DNA of 64,000 nucleotides from Brachyhypopomus gauderio (lineage: Eukaryota > Chordata > Actinopteri > Gymnotiformes > Hypopomidae), in assembly GCF_052324685.1 (NCBI RefSeq), contig NW_027506978.1:186001-250000 (forward strand), given 5' to 3'. The number at the start of each line of letters is the position of its first letter. Position 1 is the first letter of the stretch. Shown one piece after another: positions 22,566 through 34,502 of the stretch. Both the position numbers and the translations under genes were made by a program. The notes below the pieces were generated by a model that did no database searches, was not told the DNA's origin, and saw only the letters and a list, made by a program, of their open reading frames with translations.

Positions 22566-22638
22566 TCCTCGTTAGCGCAGTAGGTAGCGCGTCAGTCTCA
22601 TAATCTGAAGGTCGTGAGTTCGACCCTCACACGGGGCA
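22566..22638 (+). tRNA. tRNA-Met-CAT: tRNA-Met (CAU) with G1T, U12
   Basis: The first base of the mature tRNA (22566) is T, leaving U1 opposite C72. The terminal acceptor pair is lost, which should disturb RNase P cleavage and aminoacylation. The promoter boxes are intact. This change occurs in this unit only. Confidence 0.85.
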
Positions 22639-23221
22639 GCAAAAGCTTTTTGAAAAGATTGACGAGCCCCCAAAAGATGCTCAAACGCTCTTTCCTTATT
22701 CACTCGCATGCTGAGCACACCCCCTACCTGAAAATAGTATTGGCACATGACTCTTACAGGTCATCCCTAGTTGATTCAAGCTGTGCTTTTTCTTTTGTAA
22801 ATTCGCGTGTGCACAGCAAGTTGTGTTGCATCCAATTCAATTCTCTCCACTGACCGTTCAGTCAATACCTTGATGGCGTCTGTATTGACACCTCTACTGA
22901 GACATCAAGCTGCCTCTTTGGAGCATGTTTGCTCCCAGATCAAACTGCAGTGTCGTGGAGCCAACACAGAATAATGGACCACGTCGGACACTTTTCACTT
23001 TTGATTCTTTTTGATTCACTTTTGATGACACGCTTTTGAATACCTGATCACCTGGAATTGGTACCAGCTTGAAGTTAATAGTGAGTAGACTTATGGAGAT
23101 TCATTTATTTGAATTTTCTTCTCAAGCCATTTGCAACTCAGAAGCAATGACACTTGTGCACTCATCATTGAGCTTGAGGAAGTCCAAGGAATTGATCTCT
23201 ATGTTACTCTCGCTCCGCCGA

Positions 23222-23303
23222 GCTGCGATGGCCGAGAGGTTAAGGCGTTGGACTTGAAATCCAATGGGGTTTCCCCGCGCAGGTTCGACTCCTGCTTGCA
23301 GCG
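23222..23303 (+). tRNA. tRNA-Ser-TGA: tRNA-Ser (UGA), beta, U12
   Basis: Canonical beta sequence. Confidence 0.97.
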
Positions 23304-23707
23304 TGAGTGTCTTGTTGGGCGTGTGGAAAGAGAGAGTGTGCTCTCTTCCTGCTAGCCAGTTTTAAATATGCTTCTCATGCCATTTGCAACTTTGTGCTGC
23401 CAAACTTTAGCAGTCCTAACTGATCCTGAAATAGTCCCAGGAATTGAGTTACAAATGGCTGCTTCGTCGTTACAATGTGTTGGCATGGAAATGCAGTGGG
23501 GTCTCTTGCAGCTTAGAGGATTAACTTGCCTCTCTAATGTGATTTGTGATGAGACCTTATGCCACCAGTGGGGAGAGCTTGCACTCACAGGTGCTTCATC
23601 CAAAGATTTTCATGCAACATAGCGATGTCTTGTTTCAGGTAAAAGAAAAAGTGCCACATTCTTTCATGGCCGGTCACTGGTTGCTCCGCCTTGCGCTAAA
23701 AGAGGGT

Positions 23708-23779
23708 CTCCTCGTCAGGGAATCGAACCCCGGTCTTCCACGTAACAGGCGGAGATACTATCCACTATACTAACGAGGA
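23708..23779 (-). tRNA. Asp-type tRNA with GUU (Asn) anticodon, U12
   Basis: Same three changes as U7 (anticodon GUU at plus-strand 23744-23746) plus C64T, which makes G50-U64 a wobble pair in the T stem. All stems remain paired. Confidence 0.87.
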
Positions 23780-24543
23780 CACGTGCTGTGTCTCGCAGTG
23801 ATGCTGAGTCAGGTGACGTGCACTTGTCCCCTTGATTTTAAAGTACTCTGAATCATTGTGCCTGCAAGGAGGTGGTAAAAAGAACACATTGTGGTGATAT
23901 TGACTCACTGTTGCCATTCCTCTTTTACCATCGTCAGTTTGTGGACTTATGATAGGAAAAACTCAAAGAATTTTGGTGACCTACAGGTTTGATTCATCTG
24001 CCTTCCTAGTTAAGTCATGCAAACCATTTGCTGCAAAATTGGCTTTAGCTACATTGGCAATTCATTTTGTCTTTGTATTCCAGTGCATTGTACCGAACTG
24101 CAATATCCATCTTAGATCAACTGAGATTTTGCATTTCTCTCTTTCCCACATGCAAGTTCTGAATTTCTTGGCACACATTACTGCTTTGCATCTACTAAAA
24201 GCACTCCAGAGAAAGCTTCACTTCATACCTTCATGAGGTAGGTGTCGTTTGTACTTGTATTTTGGTGGTATTTTTGTTTTTTTTTTTTGTTTGTGTGCGT
24301 TGTTTGTCTACTCTTGGAACATCCTGTGATTGGTTAGGGTAGGATTAGAGTTTAATTACGTTGGCCTCAGATTCTGGTTAATTCCAGGCTTCTTGTGCTA
24401 ACCTTGTTGTTTGTTAGCTGTTGTTGGCAGTAATTAGTTGCTGCAGGTGCACTTGCCGCCATGCTCCAAGGAGTGAATTGGGGGCGGATACATTTTTTCT
24501 CCAGCTTTGTTAGTTCTTCCTCAGCCTCGCTTCTTCTTTCCTA

Positions 24544-24616
24544 GCCTCGTTAGCGCAGTAGGTAGCGCGTCAGTCTCATAATCTGAAGGTCGTGAGTTCG
24601 ACCCTCACACGGGGCA
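24544..24616 (+). tRNA. tRNA-Met-CAT: tRNA-Met (CAU), consensus, U13
   Basis: Consensus sequence. The T5 stop is at 24625-24629. Confidence 0.97.
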
Positions 24617-25200
24617 GCAGAAGCTTTTTGAAAAGATTGACGAGCCCCCAAAAGATGCTCAAACGCTCTTTCCTTATTCACTCGCATGCTGAGCACACCC
24701 CCTACCCTGAAAATAGTATTGGCACATGACTCTTACAGGTCATCCCTAGTTGATTCAAGCTGTGCTTTTTCTTTTGTAAATTCGCGTGTGCACAGCAAGT
24801 TGTGTTGCATCCAATTCAATTCTCTCCACTGACCGTTCAGTCAATACCTTGATGGCGTCTGTATTGACACCTCTACTGAGACATCAAGCTGCCTCTTTGG
24901 AGCATGTTTGCTCCCAGATCAAACTGCAGTGTCGTGGAGCCAACACAGAATAATGGACCACGTCGGACACTTTTCACTTTTGATTCTTTTTGATTCACTT
25001 TTGATGACACGCTTTTGAATACCTGATCACCTGGAATTGGTACCAGCTTGAAGTTAATAGTGAGTAGACTTATGGAGATTCATTTATTTGAATTTTCTTC
25101 TCAAGCCATTTGCAACTCAGAAGCAATGACACTTGTGCACTCATCATTGAGCTTGAGGAAGTCCAAGGAATTGATCTCTATGTTACTCTCGCTCCGCCGA

Positions 25201-25282
25201 GCTGCGATGGCCGAGAGGTTAAGGCGTTGGACTTGAAATCCAATGGGGTTTCCCCGCGCAGGTTCGACTCCTGCTTGCAGCG
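25201..25282 (+). tRNA. tRNA-Ser-TGA: tRNA-Ser (UGA), beta, U13
   Basis: Canonical beta sequence. Confidence 0.97.
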
Positions 25283-25686
25283 TGAGTGTCTTGTTGGGCG
25301 TGTGGAAAGAGAGAGTGTGCTCTCTTCCTGCTAGCCAGTTTTAAATATGCTTCTCATGCCATTTGCAACTTTGTGCTGCCAAACTTTAGCAGTCCTAACT
25401 GATCCTGAAATAGTCCCAGGAATTGAGTTACAAATGGCTGCTTCGTCGTTACAATGTGTTGGCATGGAAATGCAGTGGGGTCTCTTGCAGCTTAGAGGAT
25501 TAACTTGCCTCTCTAATGTGATTTGTGATGAGACCTTATGCCACCAGTGGGGAGAGCTTGCACTCACAGGTGCTTCATCCAAAGATTTTCATGCAACATA
25601 GCGATGTCTTGTTTCAGGTAAAAGAAAAAGTGCCACATTCTTTCATGGCCGGTCACTGGTTGCTCCGCCTTGCGCTAAAAGAGGGT

Positions 25687-25758
25687 CTCCTCGTCAGGGA
25701 ATCGAACCCCGGTCTTCCACGTAACAGGCGGAGATACTATCCACTATACTAACGAGGA
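25687..25758 (-). tRNA. Asp-type tRNA with GUU (Asn) anticodon, U13
   Basis: Matches the U12 copy, with the anticodon at plus-strand 25723-25725 and the G50-U64 pair. Confidence 0.87.
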
Positions 25759-26521
25759 CACGTGCTGTGTCTCGCAGTGATGCTGAGTCAGGTGACGTGC
25801 ACTTGTCCCCTTGATTTTAAAGTACTCTGAATCATTGTGCCTGCAAGGAGGTGGTAAAAAGAACACATTGTGGTGATATTGACTCACTGTTGCCACTCCT
25901 CTTTTACCATCGTCAGTTTGTGGACTTATGATTGGAAAAACTCAAAGAATCTTGGTGACCTACAGGTTTGATTCATCTGCCTTCCTAGTTAAGTCATGCA
26001 AACCATTTGCTGCAAAATTGGCTTTAGCTACATTGGCAATTCATTTTGTCTTCGTATTCCAGTGCATTGTAGCGAACTGCAATATCCATCTTAGATCAAC
26101 TGAGATTTTGCATTTCTCTCTTTCCCACATGCAAGTTCTGAATTTCTTGGCACACATTACTGCTTTGCATCTACTAAAAGCACTCCAGAGAAAGCTTCAC
26201 TTCATACCTTCATGAGGTAGGTGTCGTTTGTACTTGTATTTTGGTGGTATTTTTGTTTTTTTTTTTGTTTGTGTGCGTTGTTTGTCTACTCTTGGAACAT
26301 CCTGTGATTGGTTAGGGTAGGATTAGAGTTTAATTACGTTGGCCTCAGATTCTGGTTAATTCCAGGCTTCTTGTGCTAACCTTGTTGTTTGTTAGCTGTT
26401 GTTGGCAGTAATTAGTTGCTGCAGGTGCACTTGCCGCCATGCTCCAAGGAGTGAATTGGGGGCGGATACATTTTTTCTCCAGCTTTGTTAGTTCTTCCTC
26501 AGCCTCGCTTCTTCTTTCCTA

Positions 26522-26594
26522 GCCTCGTTAGCGCAGTAGGTAGCGTGTCAGTCTCATAATCTGAAGGTCGTGAGTTCGACCCTCACACGGGGCA
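26522..26594 (+). tRNA. tRNA-Met-CAT: tRNA-Met (CAU) with C25T and no close terminator, U14
   Basis: Base 26546 is T, giving G10-U25 in the D stem, which is tolerable. The T5 stop is changed to TATTT at 26603-26607, so the transcript should run on to the T5 run about 140 bp further downstream. Production of mature tRNA may be reduced. Confidence 0.88.
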
Positions 26595-27177
26595 GCAGAA
26601 GCTATTTGAAAAGATTGACGAGCCCCCAAAAGATGCTCAAACGCTCTTTCCTTATTCACTCGCATGCTGAGCACACCCCCTACCTGAAAATAGTATTGGC
26701 ACATGACTCTTACAGGTCATCCCTAGTTGATTCAAGCTGTGCTTTTTCTTTTGTAAATTCGCGTGTGCACAGCAAGTTGTGTTGCATCCAATTCAATTCT
26801 CTCCACTGACCGTTCAGTCAATACCTTGATGGCGTCTGTATTGACACCTCTACTGAGACATCAAGCTGCCTCTTTGGAGCATGTTTGCTCCCAGATCAAA
26901 CTGCAGTGTCGTGGAGCCAACACAGAATAATGGACCACGTCGGACACTTTTCACTTTTGATTCTTTTTGATTCACTTTTGATGACACGCTTTTGAATACC
27001 TGATCACCTGGAATTGGTACCAGCTTGAAGTTAATAGTGAGTAGACTTATGGAGATTCATTTATTTGAATTTTCTTCTCAAGCCATTTGCAACTCAGAAG
27101 CAATGACACTTGTGCACTCATCATTGAGCTTGAGGAAGTCCAAGGAATTGATCTCTATGTTACTCTCGCTCCGCCGA

Positions 27178-27259
27178 GCTGCGATGGCCGAGAGGTTAAG
27201 GCGTTGGACTTGAAATCCAATGGGGTTTCCCCGCGCAGGTTCGACTCCTGCTTGCAGCG
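27178..27259 (+). tRNA. tRNA-Ser-TGA: tRNA-Ser (UGA), beta, U14
   Basis: Canonical beta sequence. Confidence 0.97.
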
Positions 27260-27663
27260 TGAGTGTCTTGTTGGGCGTGTGGAAAGAGAGAGTGTGCTCT
27301 CTTCCTGCTAGCCAGTTTTAAATATGCTTCTCATGCCATTTGCAACTTTGTGCTGCCAAACTTTAGCAGTCCTAACTGATCCTGAAATAGTCCCAGGAAT
27401 TGAGTTACAAATGGCTGCTTCGTCGTTACAATGTGTTGGCATGGAAATGCAGTGGGGTCTCTTGCAGCTTAGAGGATTAACTTGCCTCTCTAATGTGATT
27501 TGTGATGAGACCTTATGCCACCAGTGGGGAGAGCTTGCACTCACAGGTGCTTCATCCAAAGATTTTCATGCAACATAGCGATGTCTTGTTTCAGGTAAAA
27601 GAAAAAGTGCCACATTCTTTCATGGCCGGTCACTGGTTGCTCCGCCTTGCGCTAAAAGAGGGT

Positions 27664-27735
27664 CTCCTCGTCAGGGAATCGAACCCCGGTCTTCCACGTA
27701 ACAGGCGGAGATACTATCCACTATACTAACGAGGA
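27664..27735 (-). tRNA. Asp-type tRNA with GUU (Asn) anticodon, U14
   Basis: Matches the U12 and U13 copies, with the anticodon at plus-strand 27700-27702. Confidence 0.87.
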
Positions 27736-28498
27736 CACGTGCTGTGTCTCGCAGTGATGCTGAGTCAGGTGACGTGCACTTGTCCCCTTGATTTTAAAGT
27801 ACTCTGAATCATTGTGCCTGCAAGGAGGTGGTAAAAAGAACACATTGTGGTGATATTGACTCACTGTTGCCACTCCTCTTTTACCATCGTCAGTTTGTGG
27901 ACTTATGATTGGAAAAACTCAAAGAATCTTGGTGACCTACAGGTTTGATTCATCTGCCTTCCTAGTTAAGTCATGCAAACCATTTGCTGCAAAATTGGCT
28001 TTAGCTACATTGGCAATTCATTTTGTCTTCGTATTCCAGTGCATTGTAGCGAACTGCAATATCCATCTTAGATCAACTGAGATTTTGCATTTCTCTCTTT
28101 CCCACATGCAAGTTCTGAATTTCTTGGCACACATTACTGCTTTGCATCTACTAAAAGCACTCCAGAGAAAGCTTCACTTCATACCTTCATGAGGTAGGTG
28201 TCGTTTGTACTTGTATTTTGGTGGTATTTTTGTTTTTTTTTTTGTTTGTGTGCGTTGTTTGTCTACTCTTGGAACATCCTGTGATTGGTTAGGGTAGGAT
28301 TAGAGTTTAATTACGTTGGCCTCAGATTCTGGTTAATTCCAGGCTTCTTGTGCTAACCTTGTTGTTTGTTAGCTGTTGTTGGCAGTAATTAGTTGCTGCA
28401 GGTGCACTTGCCGCCATGCTCCAAGGAGTGAATTGGGGGCGGATACATTTTTTCTCCAGCTTTGTTAGTTCTTCCTCAGCCTCGCTTCTTCTTTCCTA

Positions 28499-28571
28499 GC
28501 CTCGTTAGCGCAGTAGGTAGCGTGTCAGTCTCATAATCTGAAGGTCGTGAGTTCGACCCTCACACGGGGCA
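28499..28571 (+). tRNA. tRNA-Met-CAT: tRNA-Met (CAU) with C25T and no close terminator, U15
   Basis: Same C25T (28523) and TATTT (28580-28584) as U14, so one duplication carried both changes. Confidence 0.88.
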
Positions 28572-29154
28572 GCAGAAGCTATTTGAAAAGATTGACGAGC
28601 CCCCAAAAGATGCTCAAACGCTCTTTCCTTATTCACTCGCATGCTGAGCACACCCCCTACCTGAAAATAGTATTGGCACATGACTCTTACAGGTCATCCC
28701 TAGTTGATTCAAGCTGTGCTTTTTCTTTTGTAAATTCGCGTGTGCACAGCAAGTTGTGTTGCATCCAATTCAATTCTCTCCACTGACCGTTCAGTCAATA
28801 CCTTGATGGCGTCTGTATTGACACCTCTACTGAGACATCAAGCTGCCTCTTTGGAGCATGTTTGCTCCCAGATCAAACTGCAGTGTCGTGGAGCCAACAC
28901 AGAATAATGGACCACGTCGGACACTTTTCACTTTTGATTCTTTTTGATTCACTTTTGATGACACGCTTTTGAATACCTGATCACCTGGAATTGGTACCAG
29001 CTTGAAGTTAATAGTGAGTAGACTTATGGAGATTTATTTATTTGAATTTTCTACTCAAGCCATTTGCAACTCAGAAGCAATGACACTTGTGCACTCATCA
29101 TTGAGCTTGAGGAAGTCCAAGGAATTGATCTCTATGTTACTCTCGCTCCTCCGA

Positions 29155-29236
29155 ACTGCGATGGCCTAGAGGTTAAGGCGTTGGACTTGAAATCCAATGG
29201 GGTTTCCCCGCGCAGGTTCGACTCCTGCTTGCAGCG
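29155..29236 (+). tRNA. tRNA-Ser-TGA: tRNA-Ser (UGA), alpha, U15
   Basis: Alpha form (A1-C72, T13). Confidence 0.88.
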
Positions 29237-29640
29237 TGAGTGTCTTGTTGGGAGTGTGGAAAGAGAGAGTGTGCTCTCTTCCTGCTAGCCAGTTTTAAAT
29301 ATGCTTCTCATGCCATTTGCAACTTTGTGCTGCCAAACTTTAGCAGTCCTAACTGATCCTGAAATAGTCCCAGGAATTGAGTTACAAATGGCTGCTTTGT
29401 CGTTACAATGTGTTGGCATGGAAATGCAGTGGGGTCTCTTGCAGCGTAGAGGATTAACTTGCCTCTCTAATGTGATTTGTGATGAGACCTTATGCCACCA
29501 GTGGGGAGAGCTTGCACTCACAGGTGCTTCATCCAAAGATCTTCATGCAACATAGCGATGTCTTGTTTCAGGTAAAAGAAAAAGTGCCACATTCTTTCAT
29601 GGCTGGTCACTGGTTGCTCCGCCTTGCGCTAAAAGAGGGT

Positions 29641-29712
29641 CTCCCCGTCTGGGAATCGAACCCCGGTCTTCCGCGTGACAGGCGGAGATACTATCCACTA
29701 TACTAACGAGGA
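29641..29712 (-). tRNA. tRNA-Asp-GTC: tRNA-Asp (GUC), alpha, U15
   Basis: Alpha form (G50-A64). Confidence 0.88.
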
Positions 29713-30475
29713 CACGTGCTGTGTCTTGCAGTGATGCTGAGTCAGGTGACGTGCACTTGTCCCCTTGATTTTAAAGTACTCTGAATCATTGTGCCTGCAA
29801 GGAGGTGGTAAAAAGAACACATTGTGGTGATATTGACTCACTGTTGCCATTCCTCTTTTACCATCGTCAGTTTGTGGACTTATGATAGGAAAAACTCAAA
29901 GAATCTTGGTGACCTACAGGTTTGATTCATCTGCCTTCCTAGTTAAGTCATGCAAACCATTTGCTGCAAAATTGGCTTTAGCTACATTGGCAATTCATTT
30001 TGTCTTTGTATTCCAGTGCATTGTACCGAACTGCAATATCCATCTTAGATCAACTGAGATTTTGCATTTCTCTCTTTCCCACATGCAAGTTCTGAATTTC
30101 TTGGCACACATTACTGCTTTGCATCTACTAAAAGCACTCCAGAGAAAGCTTCACTTCATACCTTCATGAGGTAGGTGTCGTTTGTACTTGTATTTTGGTG
30201 GTATTTTTGTTTTTTTTTTTGTTTGTGTGCGTTGTTTGTCTACTCTTGGAACATCCTGTGATTGGTTAGGGTAGGATTAGAGTTTAATTACGTTGGCCTC
30301 AGATTCTGGTTAATTCCAGGCTTCTTGTGCTAACCTTGTTGTTTGTTAGCTGTTGTTGGCAGTAATTAGTTGCTGCAGGTGCACTTGCCGCCATGCTCCA
30401 AGGAGTGAATTGGGGGCGGATACATTTTTTCTCCAGCTTTGTTAGTTCTTCCTCAGCCTCGCTTCTTCTTTCCTA

Positions 30476-30548
30476 GCCTCGTTAGCGCAGTAGGTAGCGC
30501 GTCAGTCTCATAATCTGAAGGTCGTGAGTTCGACCCTCACACGGGGTA
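30476..30548 (+). tRNA. tRNA-Met-CAT: tRNA-Met (CAU) with C72T, U16
   Basis: Base 30547 is T, so the terminal acceptor pair is G1-U72 instead of G1-C72. Seen also in U17, U19, U20 and U32. It may weaken the acceptor end, but pairing is kept. Confidence 0.9.
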
Positions 30549-31131
30549 GCAGAAGCTTTTTGAAAAGATTGACGAGCCCCCAAAAGATGCTCAAACGCTC
30601 TTTCCTTATTCACTCGCATGCTGAGCACACCCCCTACCTGAAAATAGTATTGGCACATGACTCTTACAGGTCATCCCTAGTTGATTCAAGCTGTGCTTTT
30701 TCTTTTGTAAATTCGCGTGTACACAGCAAGTTGTGTTGCATCCAATTCAATTCTCTCCACTGACCGTTCAGTCAATACCTTGATGGCATCTGTATTGACA
30801 CCTCTACTGAGACATCAAGCTGCCTCTTTGGAGCATGTTCGCTCCCAGATCAAACTGCAGTGTCGTGGTGCCAACACAGAATAATGGACCACGTCGGACA
30901 CTTTTCACTTTTGATTCTTTTTGATTCACTTTTGATGACACGCTTTTGAATACCTGATCACCTGGAATTGGTACCAGCTTGAAGTTAATAGTGAGTAGAC
31001 TTATGGAGATTCATTTATTTGAATTTTCTACTCAAGCCATTTGCAACTCAGAAGCAATGACACTTGTGCACTCATCATTGAGCTTGAGGAAGTCCAAGGA
31101 ATTGATCTCTATGTTACTCTCGCTCCTCCGA

Positions 31132-31213
31132 ACTGCGATGGCCTAGAGGTTAAGGCGTTGGACTTGAAATCCAATGGGGTTTCCCCGCGCAGGTTCGACT
31201 CCTGCTTGCAGCG
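31132..31213 (+). tRNA. tRNA-Ser-TGA: tRNA-Ser (UGA), alpha, U16
   Basis: Alpha form (A1-C72, T13). Confidence 0.88.
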
Positions 31214-31617
31214 TGAGTGTCTTGTTGGGAGTGTGGAAAGAGAGAGTGTGCTCTCTTCCTGCTAGCCAGTTTTAAATATGCTTCTCATGCCATTTGCAAC
31301 TTTGTGCTGCCAAACTTTAGCAGTCCTAACTGATCCTGAAATAGTCCCAGGAATTGAGTTACAAATGGCTGCTTTGTCGTTACAATGTGTTGGCATGGAA
31401 ATGCAGTGGGGTCTCTTGCAGCGTAGAGGATTAACTTGCCTCTCTAATGTGATTTGTGATGAGACCTTATGCCACCAGTGGGGAGAGCTTGCACTCACAG
31501 GTGCTTCATCCAAAGATCTTCATGCAACATAGCGATGTCTTGTTTCAGGTAAAAGAAAAAGTGCCACATTCTTTCATGGCTGGTCACTGGTTGCTCCGCC
31601 TTGCGCTAAAAGAGGGT

Positions 31618-31689
31618 CTCCCCGTCTGGGAATCGAACCCCGGTCTTCCGCGTGACAGGCGGAGATACTATCCACTATACTAACGAGGA
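31618..31689 (-). tRNA. tRNA-Asp-GTC: tRNA-Asp (GUC), alpha, U16
   Basis: Alpha form (G50-A64). Confidence 0.88.
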
Positions 31690-32452
31690 CACGTGCTGTG
31701 TCTTGCAGTGATGCTGAGTCAGGTGACGTGCACTTGTCCCCTTGATTTTAAAGTACTCTGAATCATTGTGCCTGCAAGGAGGTGGTAAAAAGAACACATT
31801 GTGGTGATATTGACTCACTGTTGCCATTCCTCTTTTACCATCGTCAGTTTGTGGACTTATGATAGGAAAAACTCAAAGAATCTTGGTGACCTACAGGTTT
31901 GATTCATCTGCCTTCCTAGTTAAGTCATGCAAACCATTTGCTGCAAAATTGGCTTTAGCTACATTGGCAATTCATTTTGTCTTTGTATTCCAGTGCATTG
32001 TACCGAACTGCAATATCCATCTTAGATCAACTGAGATTTTGCATTTCTCTCTTTCCCACATGCAAGTTCTGAATTTCTTGGCACACATTACTGCTTTGCA
32101 TCTACTAAAAGCACTCCAGAGAAAGCTTCACTTCATACCTTCATGAGGTAGGTGTCGTTTGTACTTGTATTTTGGTGGTATTTTTGTTTTTTTTTTTGTT
32201 TGTGTGCGTTGTTTGTCTACTCTTGGAACATCCTGTGATTGGTTAGGGTAGGATTAGAGTTTAATTACGTTGGCCTCAGATTCTGGTTAATTCCAGGCTT
32301 CTTGTGCTAACCTTGTTGTTTGTTAGCTGTTGTTGGCAGTAATTAGTTGCTGCAGGTGCACTTGCCGCCATGCTCCAAGGAGTGAATTGGGGGCGGATAC
32401 ATTTTTTCTCCAGCTTTGTTAGTTCTTCCTCAGCCTCGCTTCTTCTTTCCTA

Positions 32453-32525
32453 GCCTCGTTAGCGCAGTAGGTAGCGCGTCAGTCTCATAATCTGAAGGTC
32501 GTGAGTTCGACCCTCACACGGGGTA
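32453..32525 (+). tRNA. tRNA-Met-CAT: tRNA-Met (CAU) with C72T, U17
   Basis: G1-U72 form; the changed base is 32524. Confidence 0.9.
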
Positions 32526-33108
32526 GCAGAAGCTTTTTGAAAAGATTGACGAGCCCCCAAAAGATGCTCAAACGCTCTTTCCTTATTCACTCGCATGCTG
32601 AGCACACCCCCTACCTGAAAATAGTATTGGCACATGACTCTTACAGGTCATCCCTAGTTGATTCAAGCTGTGCTTTTTCTTTTGTAAATTCGCGTGTACA
32701 CAGCAAGTTGTGTTGCATCCAATTCAATTCTCTCCACTGACCGTTCAGTCAATACCTTGATGGCATCTGTATTGACACCTCTACTGAGACATCAAGCTGC
32801 CTCTTTGGAGCATGTTCGCTCCCAGATCAAACTGCAGTGTCGTGGTGCCAACACAGAATAATGGACCACGTCGGACACTTTTCACTTTTGATTCTTTTTG
32901 ATTCACTTTTGATGACACGCTTTTGAATACCTGATCACCTGGAATTGGTACCAGCTTGAAGTTAATAGTGAGTAGACTTATGGAGATTCATTTATTTGAA
33001 TTTTCTACTCAAGCCATTTGCAACTCAGAAGCAATGACACTTGTGCACTCATCATTGAGCTTGAGGAAGTCCAAGGAATTGATCTCTATGTTACTCTCGC
33101 TCCTCCGA

Positions 33109-33190
33109 ACTGCGATGGCCTAGAGGTTAAGGCTTTGAACTTGAAATCCAATGGGGTTTCCCCGCGCAGGTTCGACTCCTGCTTGCAGCG
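33109..33190 (+). tRNA. tRNA-Ser-TGA: tRNA-Ser (UGA), alpha with G26T and G30A, U17
   Basis: On top of the alpha changes, base 33134 (position 26) is T and 33138 (position 30) is A. The latter leaves A30 opposite C40 in the anticodon stem. With A1-C72 as well, two stems are now imperfect, so this is a probable pseudogene. Confidence 0.75.
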
Positions 33191-33594
33191 TGAGTGTCTT
33201 GTTGGGCGTGTGGAAAGAGAGAGTGTGCTCTCTTCCTGCTAGCCAGTTTTAAATATGCTTCTCATGCCATTTGCAACTTTGTGCTGCCAAACTTTAGCAG
33301 TCCTAACTGATCCTGAAATAGTCCCAGGAATTGAGTTACAAATGGCTGCTTTGTCGTTACAATGTGTTGGCATGGAAATGCAGTGGGGTCTCTTGCAGCG
33401 TAGAGGATTAACTTGCCTCTCTAATGTGATTTGTGATGAGACCTTATGCCACCAGTGGGGAGAGCTTGCACTCACAGGTGCTTCATCCAAAGATCTTCAT
33501 GCAACATAGCGATGTCTTGTTTCAGGTAAAAGAAAAAGTGCCACATTCTTTCATGGCTGGTCACTGGTTGCTCCGCCTTGCGCTAAAAGAGGGT

Positions 33595-33666
33595 CTCCCC
33601 GTCGGGGAATCGAACCCCGGTCTTCCGCGTGACAGGCGGAGATACTATCCACTATACTAACGAGGA
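33595..33666 (-). tRNA. tRNA-Asp-GTC: tRNA-Asp (GUC), beta, U17
   Basis: A canonical Asp gene in a unit with an alpha Ser gene, so the unit is recombinant. Confidence 0.97.
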
Positions 33667-34429
33667 CACGTGCTGTGTCTTGCAGTGATGCTGAGTCAGG
33701 TGACGTGCACTTGTCCCCTTGATTTTAAAGTACTCTGAATCATTGTGCCTGCAAGGAGGTGGTAAAAAGAACACATTGTGGTGATATTGACTCACTGTTG
33801 CCACTCCTCTTTTACCATCGTCAGTTTGTGGACTTATGATTGGAAAAACTCAAAGAATCTTGGTGACCTACAGGTTTGATTCATCTGCCTTCCTAGTTAA
33901 GTCATGCAAACCATTTGCTGCAAAATTGGCTTTAGCTACATTGGCAATTCATTTTGTCTTCGTATTCCAGTGCATTGTAGCGAACTGCAATATCCATCTT
34001 AGATCAACTGAGATTTTGCATTTCTCTCTTTCCCACATGCAAGTTCTGAATTTCTTGGCACACATTACTGCTTTGCATCTACTAAAAGCACTCCAGAGAA
34101 AGCTTCACTTCATACCTTCATGAGGTAGGTGTCGTTTGTACTTGTATTTTGGTGGTATTTTTGTTTTTTTTTTTGTTTGTGTGCGTTGTTTGTCTACTCT
34201 TGGAACATCCTGTGATTGGTTAGGGTAGGATTAGAGTTTAATTACGTTGGCCTCAGATTCTGGTTAATTCCAGGCTTCTTGTGCTAACCTTGTTGTTTGT
34301 TAGCTGTTGTTGGCAGTAATTAGTTGCTGCAGGTGCACTTGCCGCCATGCTCCAAGGAGTGAATTGGGGGCGGATACATTTTTTCTCCAGCTTTGTTAGT
34401 TCTTCCTCAGCCTCGCTTCTTCTTTCCTA

Positions 34430-34502
34430 GCCTCGTTAGCGCAGTAGGTAGCGCGTCAGTCTCATAATCTGAAGGTCGTGAGTTCGACCCTCACACGGGG
34501 CA
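34430..34502 (+). tRNA. tRNA-Met-CAT: tRNA-Met (CAU), consensus, U18
   Basis: Consensus sequence. The T5 stop is at 34511-34515. Confidence 0.97.
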
